Shown here: piece by piece, positions 1-11,884 of the stretch
Position numbering within the stretch: position 1 is the stretch's first letter
How the letters are laid out: each line of letters begins with the position of its first letter
Assembly (NCBI GenBank): GCA_006176705.1
Contig: QRFJ01002299.1
Coordinates: 124,001-188,000 of the forward strand
Length of the DNA: 64,000 nt
Direction of reading: 5' to 3'
Origin: Cocos nucifera
Lineage: Eukaryota; Streptophyta; Magnoliopsida; Arecales; Arecaceae
Position numbers and translations under genes: made by a program
The notes under the pieces: generated by a model
What the model was told of the DNA's origin: nothing
Seen by the model: only the letters and a program-made list of their open reading frames with translations
Databases searched by the model: none

Positions 1-328
1 TTCTAGCAATTAAATATTAGAGAATCAGCTCCTCCAAGCACAACTGGGGATTTTTTTTATAATTAAATGGTGCATTCCCTGATTTGATGAAAAGAAATGG
101 TCAATACAAAGTTCAAGATGAGAACATTGGAACAAACTAAATTAAAGATAATGAACTAAATATACAAACTGCTACAATTCAAAGGCATATAGCAAAAAAA
201 TGAATCAAAATTAAGGAATGAAAAATGAATTTTTTGTGTTTTTAGATAAATATAATCAAGTTAGTTAAACAGTAAGCTATACTTTCTCAATGCATCAAAT
301 ATAAAAGATCATTTTAAAGTATATGCAC

Positions 329-384
329 CTGAATGTATGTATTGGCAGCAGGAACAATGTGCAAATTCTCTGACCCAATAAAAG
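329..384 (-). CDS. MATE transporter exon (EDS5/DTX46-like), downstream exon
   Basis: This 56-bp exon encodes the short loop after a MATE transmembrane helix and ends in the motif PAANTYIQ, which resembles the (S/P)AANxY(V/A)Q stretch of the chloroplast EDS5/DTX45-47 subgroup. On the minus strand it is preceded by a good acceptor (ATGTTCAG) and followed by a GTGCAT donor. Its first two bases complete the codon left open by the exon at 7059-7167, giving VLT-AFIGSEN across the junction, so the two exons confirm each other. MATE proteins are cation- or proton-coupled exporters of organic anions and secondary metabolites; Arabidopsis EDS5 is a chloroplast-envelope salicylate exporter. The next exon should begin with the helix containing RGFAWP and lies beyond the left edge. 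The family call is firm; the exact orthologue is not. Confidence 0.82.
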
Positions 385-689
385 CTGAACATGGATGAGA
401 AACATGTGAAATCAAATTTCAGATGCATACTTGGTGTTCCGATCGATTAATGTTGCAAAGCATTAAGCATAAAAAATGAGTAATTATACCGCAGCTGGAC
501 TAAAGCTGTACAACCAGTATTTGTTTAAAGCATACAAAAGAGACCAAATGTTAAGTGAAAACAATTTGGAAAAACCAAAAAAGAAAAAAAAATGAAACAA
601 GAAGAAGAAGAAGAAAAGGCATTCACTCATTCAATATGGCATTGGAAATGAATCCCCACAACCCCCACCCCCCTGCAAAAAAAAAAGGG

Positions 690-1535
690 TTTGGTACCAG
701 CATGGTTTTCTAAACCATCCCGAACCGGATGGTTCAGCCCATGCCGAACTGTTCCAGCAGGAAACCGGTCCGGTTCCGACGTACAAACCAGCACAACGGC
801 CGTCTTGGAGGAAGGGAGAAGAAAGAGAGGAAGAGAGGGGGGCAGAGGGAGAGAGAGGGGGAGAGGAAGAGAGGCTCTTGCCGAGCTCAGTAATAGCGGA
901 GGAAGGGAAGAAGAGAGGGGGAGACTGGGAGCTCTTACTGGTGTCCAGAGGTCATCGGAGGCCTCCGGACAGACACTGCCACCACTGTAACGTCTCCAAC
1001 GGCCAGCAAGCAAATGCCGAGGGCGGCCGAGGCCGAAGGAGCCGAGGAGGGCCTCCGCCCTCCTCCCATGCGGAATAGGGGTTCGCCCATGTTCCATGTT
1101 TTTTTGGGGGGGCGGAGGGGTTTACCGGTTGAAGTCGGCAACTGCATTGCCGACTTCGATGTATTTAATTTTTTTTAAATAATTTTGGCTGACTACGTTG
1201 CCCCTATTCCGATTGCCAACTTCAACCAAAATTATTTTTAAAAAATTAAATATCTAAATGAAATCCAAAAAAAACGAACCCCTGTTCCACATGGGAGGGC
1301 GGAGGCCCTTCGCCATTATCGAGCTCGGTAGGAGCTCGGATGGCCTTCGACAGCCACTAGAGGCCCTCTCTCTATCTCTCTCTCTCTCTCTTCCTCTCTT
1401 TCTTCTCCCTCTCCCCTTCTCTGCGATGTCGGTTCGGCCGGGCATGGACTGGCATGGAACTAGTACTAAACCGTACCGCCGGCCGATCAGCACAGCAACT
1501 GGTTCCGGTTCTACAATCCTTGGGTACAAGAATTG
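690..1535. mobile_element. foldback/MITE-like element, copy 1
   Basis: Left and right halves are imperfect inverted copies. A purine-rich block (about 805-935, GGAAGAGAGG type) is mirrored by a pyrimidine-rich block (about 1365-1425). The block GGGCCTCCGCCCTCC at about 1048-1064 reappears reverse-complemented at about 1291-1306. The centre (1125-1250) folds on itself around GAAGTCGGCAA/TTGCCGACTTC. No transposase is present and no target duplication could be fixed. Two relatives lie in the same intron. Confidence 0.55.
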
Positions 1536-2039
1536 TACTTATCAATAAACCACTTAGATCTCCTTAATGTTATAACATGCATTAACATGCTTCAGCTATT
1601 ACTTGACAATGTGGATAATACTGTCTATCACGATGGACATGGTTGACTTCTTGGAGACAATACAACCAACCAATTTCCTCAAGCATGATATTTTACTGTT
1701 TCTCTGCCTGCCAAGAGTCATGTCACTGGAATAGGCAAAGTTAAATCAGTTAATAACACAAAAGTACAATAGACGAGACCCTTGAGATGATTAAGCACAA
1801 AACTTGTAGTTTCTCTACCATCATCCATATCAGAGACAAGAAAAGTTGACCTAGATCTATCACAGTGCCCTTGATAACACATTCTGTTAAAAAACAAACC
1901 AGTGCCTAACTAACTCCATTTATTTTTAAAACAAAGAACCCTAATGCTCCTTTTTAGAATTTATCATCTATCTAGTAACAAAATCGGCATGATACTAATG
2001 CATTTAATGAATCTAATTAGTCTTCATACTCATTAGGAC

Positions 2040-2290
2040 ACGCCAACAACCTGTAATGTCCTAGAGATTCCCTGCAATTTTGTTCTTCTGTCCTTATGCT
2101 AGAACTTTCTGAACATACTTCAATTGTGGTATCGCAATCCGTCATTTCATTAGTCCTTCAAAATTTCCGTCCTTCCCAAATGTTCACTTAGTTAAAGCCT
2201 CAAACTTGAAGATCCTAGGCAAGCCCGTTATTACAATAAGTATGTCATCAACACAGAAAAGAAGATGAACCAATAACCCAGCAGCAGATA
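2040..2290 (-). pseudogene. worn Copia-type reverse transcriptase scrap
   Basis: On the minus strand, around 2215-2270, one frame reads LLFCVDDILIV followed by a stretch resembling the Copia RT sequence after the catalytic YVDD box. A stop codon follows within about 30 residues and no other domain is clear. Similarity is limited to this box and its neighbourhood, so the call is tentative. It would be a fragment of an old insertion in the MATE intron. Confidence 0.3.
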
Positions 2291-3473
2291 ACCTAATTTC
2301 TAAGTATTGAACTTTCAGCCCAAATATTTTAGAATGTCATTGAGGGGATCAATATAACAAGCATATTATTGCATTAAGTATGAAACAGCTGAAGCTATAA
2401 AGCCTTGTTCTTTTGGCTCTAACCATGATTATTTCTGTCAGCTCTAACAGTGATAATTTATTTCAAGCAAAACGCAGCCTATTTTATATGAATACATGAA
2501 CCACATGGCTGTAAGTGCTCAGAGATCAGTTCAAATATGTTCGTTTCACCTAACTTAACCAAAGAGAGCATAGTAATCAAGTTTCTAGAGTATAATAAAT
2601 TGATTCCAATTGGAAACAAACCAAAAATATCCAATTCTATGACACAAATTGTATTCTTTAATTAGGATTCTCTTGCACTCATTTAAAGTGATCTATTGTT
2701 TTTCTGCTTTTGCAGTTCTTCAGAAATTTAAAAAAAGAAAGTCAGAAATTTTCTTTAAATTGTGCATAATCATTATCCCTATATTTGGTTTATGATTTAT
2801 AAAATCTAATATTTTTCATTTTGGATTTCTAGGCTGAGAGAGGAACTAGGCATTAGAAAATATTAGCTGTTGTCAGTGCAATTGTCCTTCAATATATCCT
2901 CATATTTAATTTCAAACAAACAGGGACAAGAATTATAGATCTGGTCCAATGAACTTTTGGTTGGATATTGAGGCTTCTTATCCACTCTTTACAATATATT
3001 TGCAATGATTTTTAGTATAGAGAATATATTCAATATGACGATTTAGAAAAATTGGTGAAAAACATAAACGACATTTAGTAAATAATTATTAACAACAATG
3101 TCAGTCTCAAGTCCCAATGAAAAATGTAGAGGGCTAATGTTAAGTTGATAGCTAATTGTAAAAGTCATGTCAAATTATGAAATGCATCCTAACTCAATAC
3201 TCGTAAACTCCAGGATGTTAACAACAAGGGAACAATAAATAGGATAAATTGGTGAATCAAGATTCATACAAGAGAGGGCAAGGGTTGATAGTTATCACTG
3301 ATATAGGTTAAGACTCTAACGAACATATTTAACAGGAAACTATCCAATGATATGACAACATGTTTCTCTTCAATTTGCATTTGAATTAGACTAAGGGATG
3401 GGTTAGATCAAGTCAGGAATAGCATGGGTAAATATTGCTTCCTAAAGATTAGAAGGATGACTTCAACGTTTGC

Positions 3474-4105
3474 TATGCCAATACCAAGATCCATATCGGT
3501 TGCCCAACAGTATGGTACAACATGCAACCATTCCATGTCATTACAAGCCCATACTGACACAACAGAGCCGGACAGAAAGGGGGAGAGGGAGACGGAAAGA
3601 GAGGAAAAGAGAGATGGAGAGAGAGGGAAGGAGGGAGAAGAAGGGAGGGAGAGGGAAAAATGGAGGGAGACACAGAGGGAGGCATTGGGAGGCGGACGGA
3701 GGGAAAGATGGAGAAGGAGAGGAAAAGGGAGGGAGAGGGAGAGGCCTAGAGTAGGAGAGAGGGGCTAAAGCCCCCATCTCCTCTGGTGCATGAGAACAAT
3801 GGCTTCAGCCCTTTTGTTTTTGAAATTCTTTTTAAGTGGAGTTGGTGCCGACTTTGCTGAAAAGAAATCCAAAAAACAAAAGAGGCTAGAACCTTTGTTT
3901 CAATTCAAAACAAGGGCTTTGCCCCTATTTTCGCACATCTCTCCTCTGGCTTCTCTCCCCTCCTCCCTCCCTCCATCTCCCTCCATTCTTGTCTTTCCAC
4001 CTCCCTCTCCCCCTCCTACGCTGGTTTCTCAAATTGAGGGGCGGAACCATACTAGTCCACCCTTGCTATGGCTCAGTACGCCCCGAACCGAGTAGTTTGG
4101 GGTGT
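3474..4105. mobile_element. foldback/MITE-like element, copy 2
   Basis: A purine-rich arm (about 3570-3760, GGGAGAGGGAG type) is followed by a centre containing TTGGTGCCGACTTTGC and CAAAACAAGGG, then a pyrimidine-rich arm (about 3945-4020). The outer parts carry GTATGGTAC-like and CGGAACCATACTAGT-like pieces. Arm order, centre and outer motifs match the elements at 690-1535 and 4957-5700. No coding capacity beyond low-complexity open frames. Confidence 0.5.
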
Positions 4106-4217
4106 TATAACATTCCTTGGATGACCTAGTTCCTATTCTTTTAACCTCCTCAAGCAAACTAAAGAAAAACAAGAATAACGCACATATGCTTGTGTCTGTG
4201 TGCACGTGGTTGTGCAA

Positions 4218-4250
4218 GTGTTTTTGTGTGTGTGTGAGAGAGAGAGAGAG
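4218..4250. repeat. compound GT/GA microsatellite
   Basis: A TG run of about ten bases or more passes directly into GAGAGAGAGAGAGAG. Confidence 0.85.
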
Positions 4251-4956
4251 AAACTTAAATCATTGAATCTATCATGGACCAGGTTAGAACACTATGCAAT
4301 TGTTCGAAAGATGTTTGAGCTTTTGGATGCTTACATCTCTACATCTTGTGAGATAGAGAAAGACGGTTGACATTAGATCACCACAAGGCTACGAGAATGA
4401 AAGACAACAAGAGAACAGGAAGCAGATATTTCAGAATGACCATTACATAATTGTAGGGAAGGGAAGCAATATACCTCAAACAAGGAAAAATGAATTAGAA
4501 GTTGTAAAAAGTAGTAGTCTTCAATTTATGCTCTATAAAAAGAATACATAGGTAGAAAGACAAGTTAAGTACTTCTATTAGTAAAATAGATAGGTTTTGA
4601 TCTCTCATGTTATGGTATTTACATGTTTCCTAACTTACTAGGTCCATGTTGATCAGCATAGGTCACAGTCACATTATTATCTGAGCTAAATAGACCAAAA
4701 GAATTAAAATTTAGAGGTATACTATACATGTGTATATATGTATGGATGACCCTCGAGATATATGATACATCCAATAAGAGATTTGCTACTCAATTCAAGT
4801 GAACTAGCTTGATTGATGAGGATCGATCAAACAATTAAAATAGATTAGTGAACGGTCAAAAGAGTGTACAAATTATTTGTGTAAAAATGTTGAAGTATAT
4901 TGGTTCTTTTTGCAAATTATTTTCTTGGATGAAAAGTTTCTTTAATGTCTAAAGTG

Positions 4957-5700
4957 GTTCGCCAAACCGCAGTTTGGGACAAGTTGAATTGTATTGGTGG
5001 GCTAACCAATGCGGTTTAGGCGTTCGATTCGGAATGCCAGCGAAATAGAGTGAGGAAGAAGGAAAAAGAGGAAAAGAGAGAGAGGGAGGAAAAAAAAGGT
5101 AATGGCCGGTAGAGGTCCACCAAGGCCTCTAAGGCTCCACAGTCCTCCATAAGATGCAAGGAGGGGGAGAGAGAGAGAGGGAGAGAGAGAGAGAGAGGGA
5201 GGGAAAGGAAGAGAAGAGGAGTGAGGGGAATGTGGCGAGGAGGCAGCTGAAGGGCCACTGAGTGGCCACCAGATGGCCCAAATCAGCCCCATGGTCACTA
5301 CGGGTTCAAAACAAGGGTGATGCCCCTGTTTCATTGCTTTTTTAAAAAATATGATAAATAGTAAAGCCGGCGGCCTCTCCGCCACTTTTTCCTTGCTCCT
5401 CTTGTCTCCCTTCCTCTCTCTCTATCTCTCTCTACTCTCATTTCTTCTTACAGAAGACCGCAAAGCCCAAGAGGCCTCGGTGGCCCTCCGGTGGCCACCA
5501 TTAGCATCTCCACCGGTCTCCCTTTCTTTTCTTCCCTCTCCCTCCCTTCCTCTCTTTCTCACTCTTTTCCTCCCCAAATCATCCCTTGTTTCTATGTCAG
5601 TTTGGGCCCGGTACAGTTCAATACGAGAGCGTACTGACTCAGACCATCAGCCAGCTGGCACAAAATCCAGTTCCAAGTCGGTGATTCTTGGTCTAAACTT
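4957..5700. mobile_element. foldback/MITE-like element, copy 3
   Basis: A purine arm (5045-5100 and 5158-5222) is mirrored by a pyrimidine arm (5395-5450 and 5518-5575). The inner block AATGGCCGGTAGAGGTCCAC (5101 on) is matched in reverse complement by the GGTGGCCACCATTAG block near 5490-5505. The centre has GGTTCAAAACAAGGG and a TTTTTTAAAAAAT tract, as in copies 1 and 2. The ends contain GTTTGGG and GGTACAGTTC motifs. No transposase or clear target duplication. Confidence 0.5.
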
Positions 5701-6742
5701 TAAAGTCTAAAAAAGCCTAGAGCTCGATAAATGGGTATATCAGTTATAGGGTTGATAGTTGTTATTGTACAGACAATTGTTATCCTAAAGATGATTGAAC
5801 CATCACTTCGACAGACATATATCTCATGATATTTCATTTCTCCAGAAGATCGTTAAGATGTATCTTATTAAGGAATTCAAAACCAAGGTTCGCAATATTT
5901 GTGCATACCACCCTTTATGGAAAGCACTATACAATACCATACCAAACCAATACTTAATACTAGGAATGTAACAAGTCAACATACACTAAACCAACCATCA
6001 TACCAGGCATTGTACCAACATAGTATTGGCAGGAGGTTCCGTACTAAGATACCTTCTTTGAAAAAGGCAAAAAATAGATAAAATGAAAGGAAATCATGCC
6101 AAATTTTGGATTTCAACATAATTTGATGATATATTGTAGATCCATAGATGATCTAAGCAATGCAACCAAAATCATAATTTTTTGTTAAGTCTATAACTTT
6201 TTAGATTAAAAAATATATTTTGGATTAAAAATATTAAAAATAATGATCAAAATGTTTCTGTAAAACTTGTTTGGGAGTATACATGCTATTTTATTTCTAA
6301 ATTTCATAGCAATTTCTGTAAGTTTGGACATGATCATGAGTGTAGAGATCTAGGCCCAAATTTAAATAAATTTGAAAAACAAATGGTTTTTTATCCACAC
6401 CCATGGGCTTAGAAAAATATGTATAGCCCCCTTGATAGAGTGCTACACGTGATCCAAATTAAAATTAATTTTCTGAATTATATATATTTAAATATTTTTA
6501 ATTAAAAAATAATTAATAATATATAAATAACACAAAGAACTATGAAAAATTAGTATTATGTGTGGATGATTCAGAGGTCCTTTCTGAAACAGAAATCTAA
6601 TTTTTTTTTTGTTGCAATGAAAATTCATTATTTTTCAACAATTAATTAAAAAATGATCAATTGAGATATGTGTCATCTCTAGTTGGGTTCTACATTAAAC
6701 TGAATTAAAATTGAGATATGCATTATCTCAGCAGAATAAACA

Positions 6743-6745
<3 letters not shown>

Positions 6746-6803
<58 letters not shown>
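6746..6803. repeat. (TC)29 microsatellite
   Basis: An uninterrupted TC dinucleotide run of 58 bases in the MATE intron. Confidence 0.97.
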
Positions 6804-6805
<2 letters not shown>

Positions 6806-7058
6806 GCAACTTACAGGCTCCTTTGTGACCCATGTCTTATAAATTATACTTTTTATTATTAATGTTTGATCTGCCTGGAGATCAAGGACAGATTTCATTT
6901 TTAATCCTCAGAGAATAGAACTTAAAGGCTATTTCAATATTTTATAAATCCACATGTTTTTCTCATAAAAAAATGACAAAAATAAAAATGAAGTCACAGC
7001 ATACTGATGCAATATCATCTGAGCAACAGCCATAATTTCTGTAAAGCTTCTCATATAC

Positions 7059-7167
7059 CTGTTAGTACTGGTGTACCCAAGAATCGTGTAAACAGAAACA
7101 TTCCTAGGCCACAAGCAAAAGCAACAAAGAGTAACATGGATATCTGATGTTGTGCTAACCGTTTATC
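7059..7167 (-). CDS. MATE transporter exon (EDS5/DTX46-like), upstream exon
   Basis: This 109-bp exon on the minus strand starts after the acceptor CAATGCAG and ends at the donor ACAG|GTATATG. It reads in one frame as DKRLAQHQISMLLFVAFACG and then a hydrophobic helix ending FTRFLGTPVLT. That is the HQIS-LLF-CG-FT-LFG-LT pattern of the EDS5/DTX45-47 plant MATE subgroup, in the transmembrane region following the SNMVATSLA motif. It leaves one base over, which the exon at 329-384 completes. The preceding exon was looked for and not seen between 7168 and 10750, nor further right. Either the upstream intron is very long and filled by the retroelement nest, or the 5' part of the gene is gone. Confidence 0.85.
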
Positions 7168-8116
7168 CTGCATTGAGGATGTCACATTAGTCTACGTAAT
7201 TATATGATAGAAAGCATGTCAAGCAAAAACAGCACAAAATTAGAAAATAATTGTTTAACACCTAGAGCTTCTTTGAGGTGCATCTGGGTAAACAAATACT
7301 GTTGCAGACCAGTAAAGCAATGAAATAGTTACTAAAGAATTAAAGAAATGCTAAGGTGCATTTATCACAGTGATTCACCAATCTAGAATCTAAAACAATT
7401 CTATCAACATCCATTATGTGTACACAGACTCATTTTTATGCATTTAACGTATCTAAGCCTTTTTCAAGAAATGAATTCTTGTGTTTCTCACATCATGAAT
7501 GCCAAAACATAAGCTAGTTAGGAAGCAAATATTGCTGAATGGTAGCACAGGACTTTTTGGAATGTTTTATGGGGATCTCTATAATTTAAACTAGAGAAAA
7601 ACAAGTTTTCAATGACTTCAATGACAGAAACACACTTTAGAATTTGCCAGCTACCTTTAAAAGTTTAACTTATATGTTTGAGTAAAGATTAGTGGTAAAA
7701 TAGATAAGAAAAGCCCTTATTGAACAGACCTGATATATTCCTATTCAAAATACACTAAAAAAAGCAGTTAATGAATGGACATCAGTAAGCATAAAGTCCC
7801 TTGCGGCTCTCAAGCCTTGGTGTTCATAAGTATATCTTACCTTATTCTCTTTAGTTCTCTTTTTGTCCAGGGAAAGGCAAGAATATTTGTAGGCACACCC
7901 TACCAACATAACCTTCGACCTAATAATTGTGCCAACAAGGAAGTGCCCAAAGCTATTTACTTCTTCTAAGCCAAAGGTTTTCAGGTTAGTTACAGGGTGT
8001 TCTTTCAAATTCCACTAAAACACTAGCACACAAGTAAACCCAACTATAAAAAATCAAATTTTGGATATGCAACTTCTATAAGAAGTCTTGCAACAATTAT
8101 AGAGGAAAATTTAGTT
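7168..8116. other. unassigned intron-like DNA upstream of the MATE exon
   Basis: AT-rich sequence. Open frames such as the one at 7745-8008 show no recognisable motif. With 10390-10740 it forms one continuous stretch that was interrupted by the solo LTR. Confidence 0.5.
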
Positions 8117-8121
8117 CTATA

Positions 8122-10384
8122 CAAAGGAAAAATTAGTTCCTTATTGCAGGATCGACCTGATCGGATCAGATCTGCAGCGGAATTTTAAAATTTTTGAACC
8201 TATGATCCGATCAGATCTGAGAGTTCTCGGATCTAATTAGATTGATCTGAAAATAAAAATTAAATTAAAATAAAATTCAGTGATATCTCATATCACCTGA
8301 TCGGGTGAACAATTCACCCTGTAGTGATGATCCGATGCATCCGAGGTTCCAACGTTAGCCGCGCACGTGCCTGGCTTCTACCAGCGTCCACTCGGATCAA
8401 ATTTGGAGATCTTTTTCTTCTGGATCTGATATCAAAAAATCAGATCTAAGATCTCTCTGATATGCTTTCGATCTAATCTCCGACGGCAGCACATTTGTCA
8501 CACGAACTAGATCTCCTTGACTTGATCTTTGCGCCAGCAGCACTCGACCTTTGATGCTAAATTCGCCCAACTCCTTATGCATGGAGAAGAGGGAGAAAAG
8601 GAGAGATGGCGTGGGAGATGGAGGGAGAAGCAAAGAGGTGGCATGGTACAGCTAAAATGCCAAACAGCTTTGGCCAGAGGTCTATTTATAGACCTATACG
8701 CAACCCTAGAGTCCTAGGACTTTAAGCAACTGTTTTGCTTAAAGCAGGACTCCACCCTTTAATCCATGCGATACCCAGATTTCTCAAGTGTTTTGTCGCA
8801 CAAAACATCAGGAAATTGGGCGTCAAATATTTTCGATAAGAGATAGGGTGGCACAGAGATCAAATCTCCAGGGTTGTTTGAAATATTTCAAACACGTTGA
8901 CCTACTCAAATCCCATTTGAATAAGCAACCACTTCCCTCATCCTACTCCATTAAAGGCGCACGCCATGAGGGGGCATGCGCCCTTTCTCTCCTCTCACAA
9001 ACAATCTAGGGGCGCGCCCTTAGAAAATCTTTGGGGGTGCACGCCCCTTCCTTCTTTCCTGCAAAGACCGGATCAAAATGACCCATGTCCTAATTCCATC
9101 TCATGTTTTTAGAACAAGCTCTATTCTAACTAGGACAAGATCTAGTCAGACCAGGATAAATTCATACAGGATTCCTGGATGAGTCAAATCAGATTTGACT
9201 GAGTCCAGACCAACCAGAAAGTCCATAGAAGAAAGTCAGGTCCAATCATGTGCTAGCACGATTTTCTTGAACCTGATTGGATCTAATCCAAATCAATCGA
9301 ACCAGGTTAGTCCAATTGATGACATCCAAACCCAAACCCTTGTTTGTGTGACCTAGTTAGGTTCAATTCTATATGATAATGGGACATCTCGTGATCTCCA
9401 TCATCGACATCATCGAACATCTTTCGATAGACCAAAACTCTTCTGATTCGCTCAATTAGAATCGTTGATCATCAAGATAATTCTAATTGATCCCAAAATC
9501 TACCAGTGACACCTAGCAGTATGTGATGGCAACCATCAGAACCGAATGTGAACCTCTTGGTGCAGTCAACTGTGATTGGGTTTTTCTATCATGAGCCCCA
9601 ACAGAATCTAGGTCAAGGTGAACTCATCAAATCCAACACCCATTATATGATTTAATCATTCGATTCGAATCCAATGTGAAATCCTAATAGAAACTTCTTT
9701 TTATTATATTCACACTGCCCTGGCCATGGGCTTAAGGACTCGATCTCATGATCATCATAGGACCACTCCTCTACCGAGGTTGATAGATCCCATTTTAGTG
9801 CAATCCAATTCCTACAATGAACATGCTATAGCCAACATACACCTTAGAATTCCGAATGGCTAGAAAATCGAGTTATGATATAGTCAAACTATAACATACT
9901 CAAGATGAACTGCCGATGCACCTCAGATCAAAAAACCAGACATACGACTGCAGTATCGAGCTAGTCATTGACGAGAAGGTAGACTCTCTTATGACCGCTC
10001 GAGGTGGCCATGCTCAGTATCCTTGTTCTCAACAAGTACCTGTACTCTTGCTCCGATGTCTCTACAATGTAGACTCAAGACTCATATCCTAAGAAAGTGA
10101 CCGTACACCGATCTTCCAGAGCGATCACCATCCTCGTGATAATCCTATGATCGGAAGTAGTTTACGAGTTAATTATGATAACACATGCCTTAAATTCTCA
10201 ACTCTTTGAGAATATGTGTTATCATACCCATTAACTCAATGGATGTATCACAAACACTTGAATACGTAATGTGATAGAAGAAAATAACTATTTTATTAAT
10301 TTTAAATCAAAATTATAAAAATGCCCTTAGAAAGTATTTTACAAGTGTCGGGCAATCTAGCTTCTAGGACACACATATCTAACA
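8122..10384 (-). repeat. solo LTR of the Copia-1 family
   Basis: This 2263-bp copy matches the LTRs of Copia-1 along its length: GATCAGATCTGAGA near one end, CTTCTAGGACACACATATCTAACA at the other, and shared blocks such as GTGCTAGCACGATT. It is flanked by the perfect 5-bp duplication CTATA (8117-8121 and 10385-10389), with no internal domain. It is therefore a solo LTR left by recombination between the two LTRs of one insertion. The terminal TG has mutated to CA. A palindromic TATA-like motif, GTCTATTTATAGACC, lies near 8688. Orientation is the same as Copia-1. Confidence 0.92.
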
Positions 10385-10389
10385 CTATA

Positions 10390-10745
10390 TACCCAATTGA
10401 GGTGAATTTAAGGCAAATAATAAAAATTTATACAACCACATGGTAAAGATTTTTCTTTGTACACCATTGTTGACATAGAGATTGAAAACTATACTACCAT
10501 ATGGGCCCGTCATTTCATGGCAAAATACTTAGATGATACAAATCATAAGGCACTTCTTTTGGCCAATTAGAGCTTTATGCAGCTTCTTGAATTTCTTAGT
10601 CTTATTAACAAGATTAATAGTTTGATGAAGAATAAATATCCACAGCACTAATGCATGCAAAAAAAAATGGGTTTAAAATTATATAAAGAAAGAAATCAAC
10701 ATCATGTGATTTCCCAATTACCCTAAAGTTGCTTTAGTTTCTTAC
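10390..10745. other. unassigned DNA between solo LTR and Copia-2 remnant
   Basis: AT-rich, without a recognisable gene. The join to the Copia-2 coding remnant lies near 10740-10750, where Copia-like coding sense stops. Confidence 0.45.
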
Positions 10746-11884
10746 ATTTCTCTTAGCAGTGCAGGTGAACGAATCCTCGTCATTCTCATCGAGTTCAACA
10801 GGATCACCATCCCGAACCAAGAAACCGTAGTTCGACTAACATGGTACTTTACCAAATCTCCTCAAGAGTGCCTCTACAAGAAGCTTTGGTTTTGATCTTA
10901 TCAAATTCAATTCTGTAGGTTTACTAGAATGTGTCGGTTCTTCTACCTGTCGAACTTTAACAAGTTCAACTTTAGAGGCAGTAGTTTCTTTCCTAAAAAG
11001 CTCCTTTTTCAAAAAGACTGTTCTATTATTGACGAACATCTTTTATTCTTCAGCAAGATAGAAATAATATCCCGTAGTTTTCTTAGGGTACCCTGTGAAC
11101 AAGCATTTATCGGACCTGGGTCCAAGCTTTTCTATCTGCAAATGTTTGATATAAGCCGGACAACCCCAAACCCTAAGGTGAAAGAGTGTTGGCCTATGCC
11201 CAGTCCATATCTCATATGAAGTCTTTGCAATGGATTTGCTCGGAACATTGTTCCGAATAAAATAAGCAGTCTCAAGTGCATAACCCCAAAAAGAAATTGA
11301 CAGACTGGCAAACCCCATCATGGACCGAACCATGTCCAACAAGGTTCGATTCCTCCTTTCTAACACCCCATTATGCTGTAATGTTCCAGGAAGGGTCCAT
11401 TGAGAGAATCCCATTCTCTCATATGTTAAAAACTCATTGAAAAGGTATTCACCTCCTCGATCTGACCGAAAAGTTTTAATATTCTTTCCAAGTTATTTTT
11501 CTACCTCATTACGATATCGTTTGAACATTTCAAACGAATTGGATTTATTCTTTATAGGACAGACATACCCATACCTAGATAGATCGTCAGTAAATATAAT
11601 ATAGTAATACCTATCACTGGCACATGTGTTCATTGGTCCACATGCATCACTATGTACTAGATCCAGAACATCACTGGCCTGTTCACTTTTCCAATAAAGG
11701 GAGATTTGGTCATCTTTTCAAGAAGATGGGACTCAAGTGGTCAATGATTCACAATCATTGATGTCGAGGATTTTCTTCTTGACTAACTTGTTTATCCTAT
11801 TCTTGGTTGTATGACCGAGCCAACAATGCAAAAAATAGGCATCAATAACATTATCTAGTTTTGGATGTTTGTTAGATGTGTACA
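10746..11884 (-). pseudogene. Copia-2 integrase and linker remnant
   Basis: Reading down the minus strand, the region gives an integrase core (DDLSRYGYV-like near 11570, SDRGGEY near 11455). It then gives the QHNGVLERRNRTLLDMVRSM block with the third catalytic Glu (about 11320-11375) and the WGCPAYIK and FTGYPKKTTGYYFY blocks of the integrase C-terminus. The linker after it carries FLKKELF and YGFLVRDGDP-like pieces. The polyprotein should continue into reverse transcriptase but stops near 10750. Stops and a frameshift break the upstream part. The rest of Copia-2 continues at 21911 on the other side of the inserted Copia-1. Confidence 0.85.

Larger units (their letters stand above)
385..7058 (-). 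other. 6.7 kb intron of the MATE gene, loaded with repeats
   Basis: The stretch is bounded by a GTATATG donor after 7059 and a TTCAG acceptor before 384 on the minus strand, and removing it keeps the MATE reading frame. It holds three foldback-like elements, a Copia RT scrap and microsatellites, annotated separately. The remaining stretches (385-690, 1540-2040, 2300-3470, 4250-4950, 5700-6745, 6804-7058) are AT-rich and show no gene. Short open frames in it follow the low-complexity arms of the repeats and are not credible genes. Confidence 0.8.

Noticed and set aside
627..1147. Several overlapping open frames rich in Arg/Gly or Ser/Leu/Pro
   Set aside because: They are translations of the GA/CT-rich arms of a foldback element on both strands; no domain or start context.
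3424..5710. Open frames rich in Arg/Glu or Ser/Leu/Pro
   Set aside because: Same cause: low-complexity purine and pyrimidine tracts of foldback copies 2 and 3.
5890..6060. Short region with many ATACCA pieces, perhaps another foldback copy
   Set aside because: No arms or ends can be defined; similarity is only to short motifs.
7745..8008. 87-codon open frame on the minus strand near the MATE exon
   Set aside because: Does not match MATE sequence, lacks splice support and shows no known motif.
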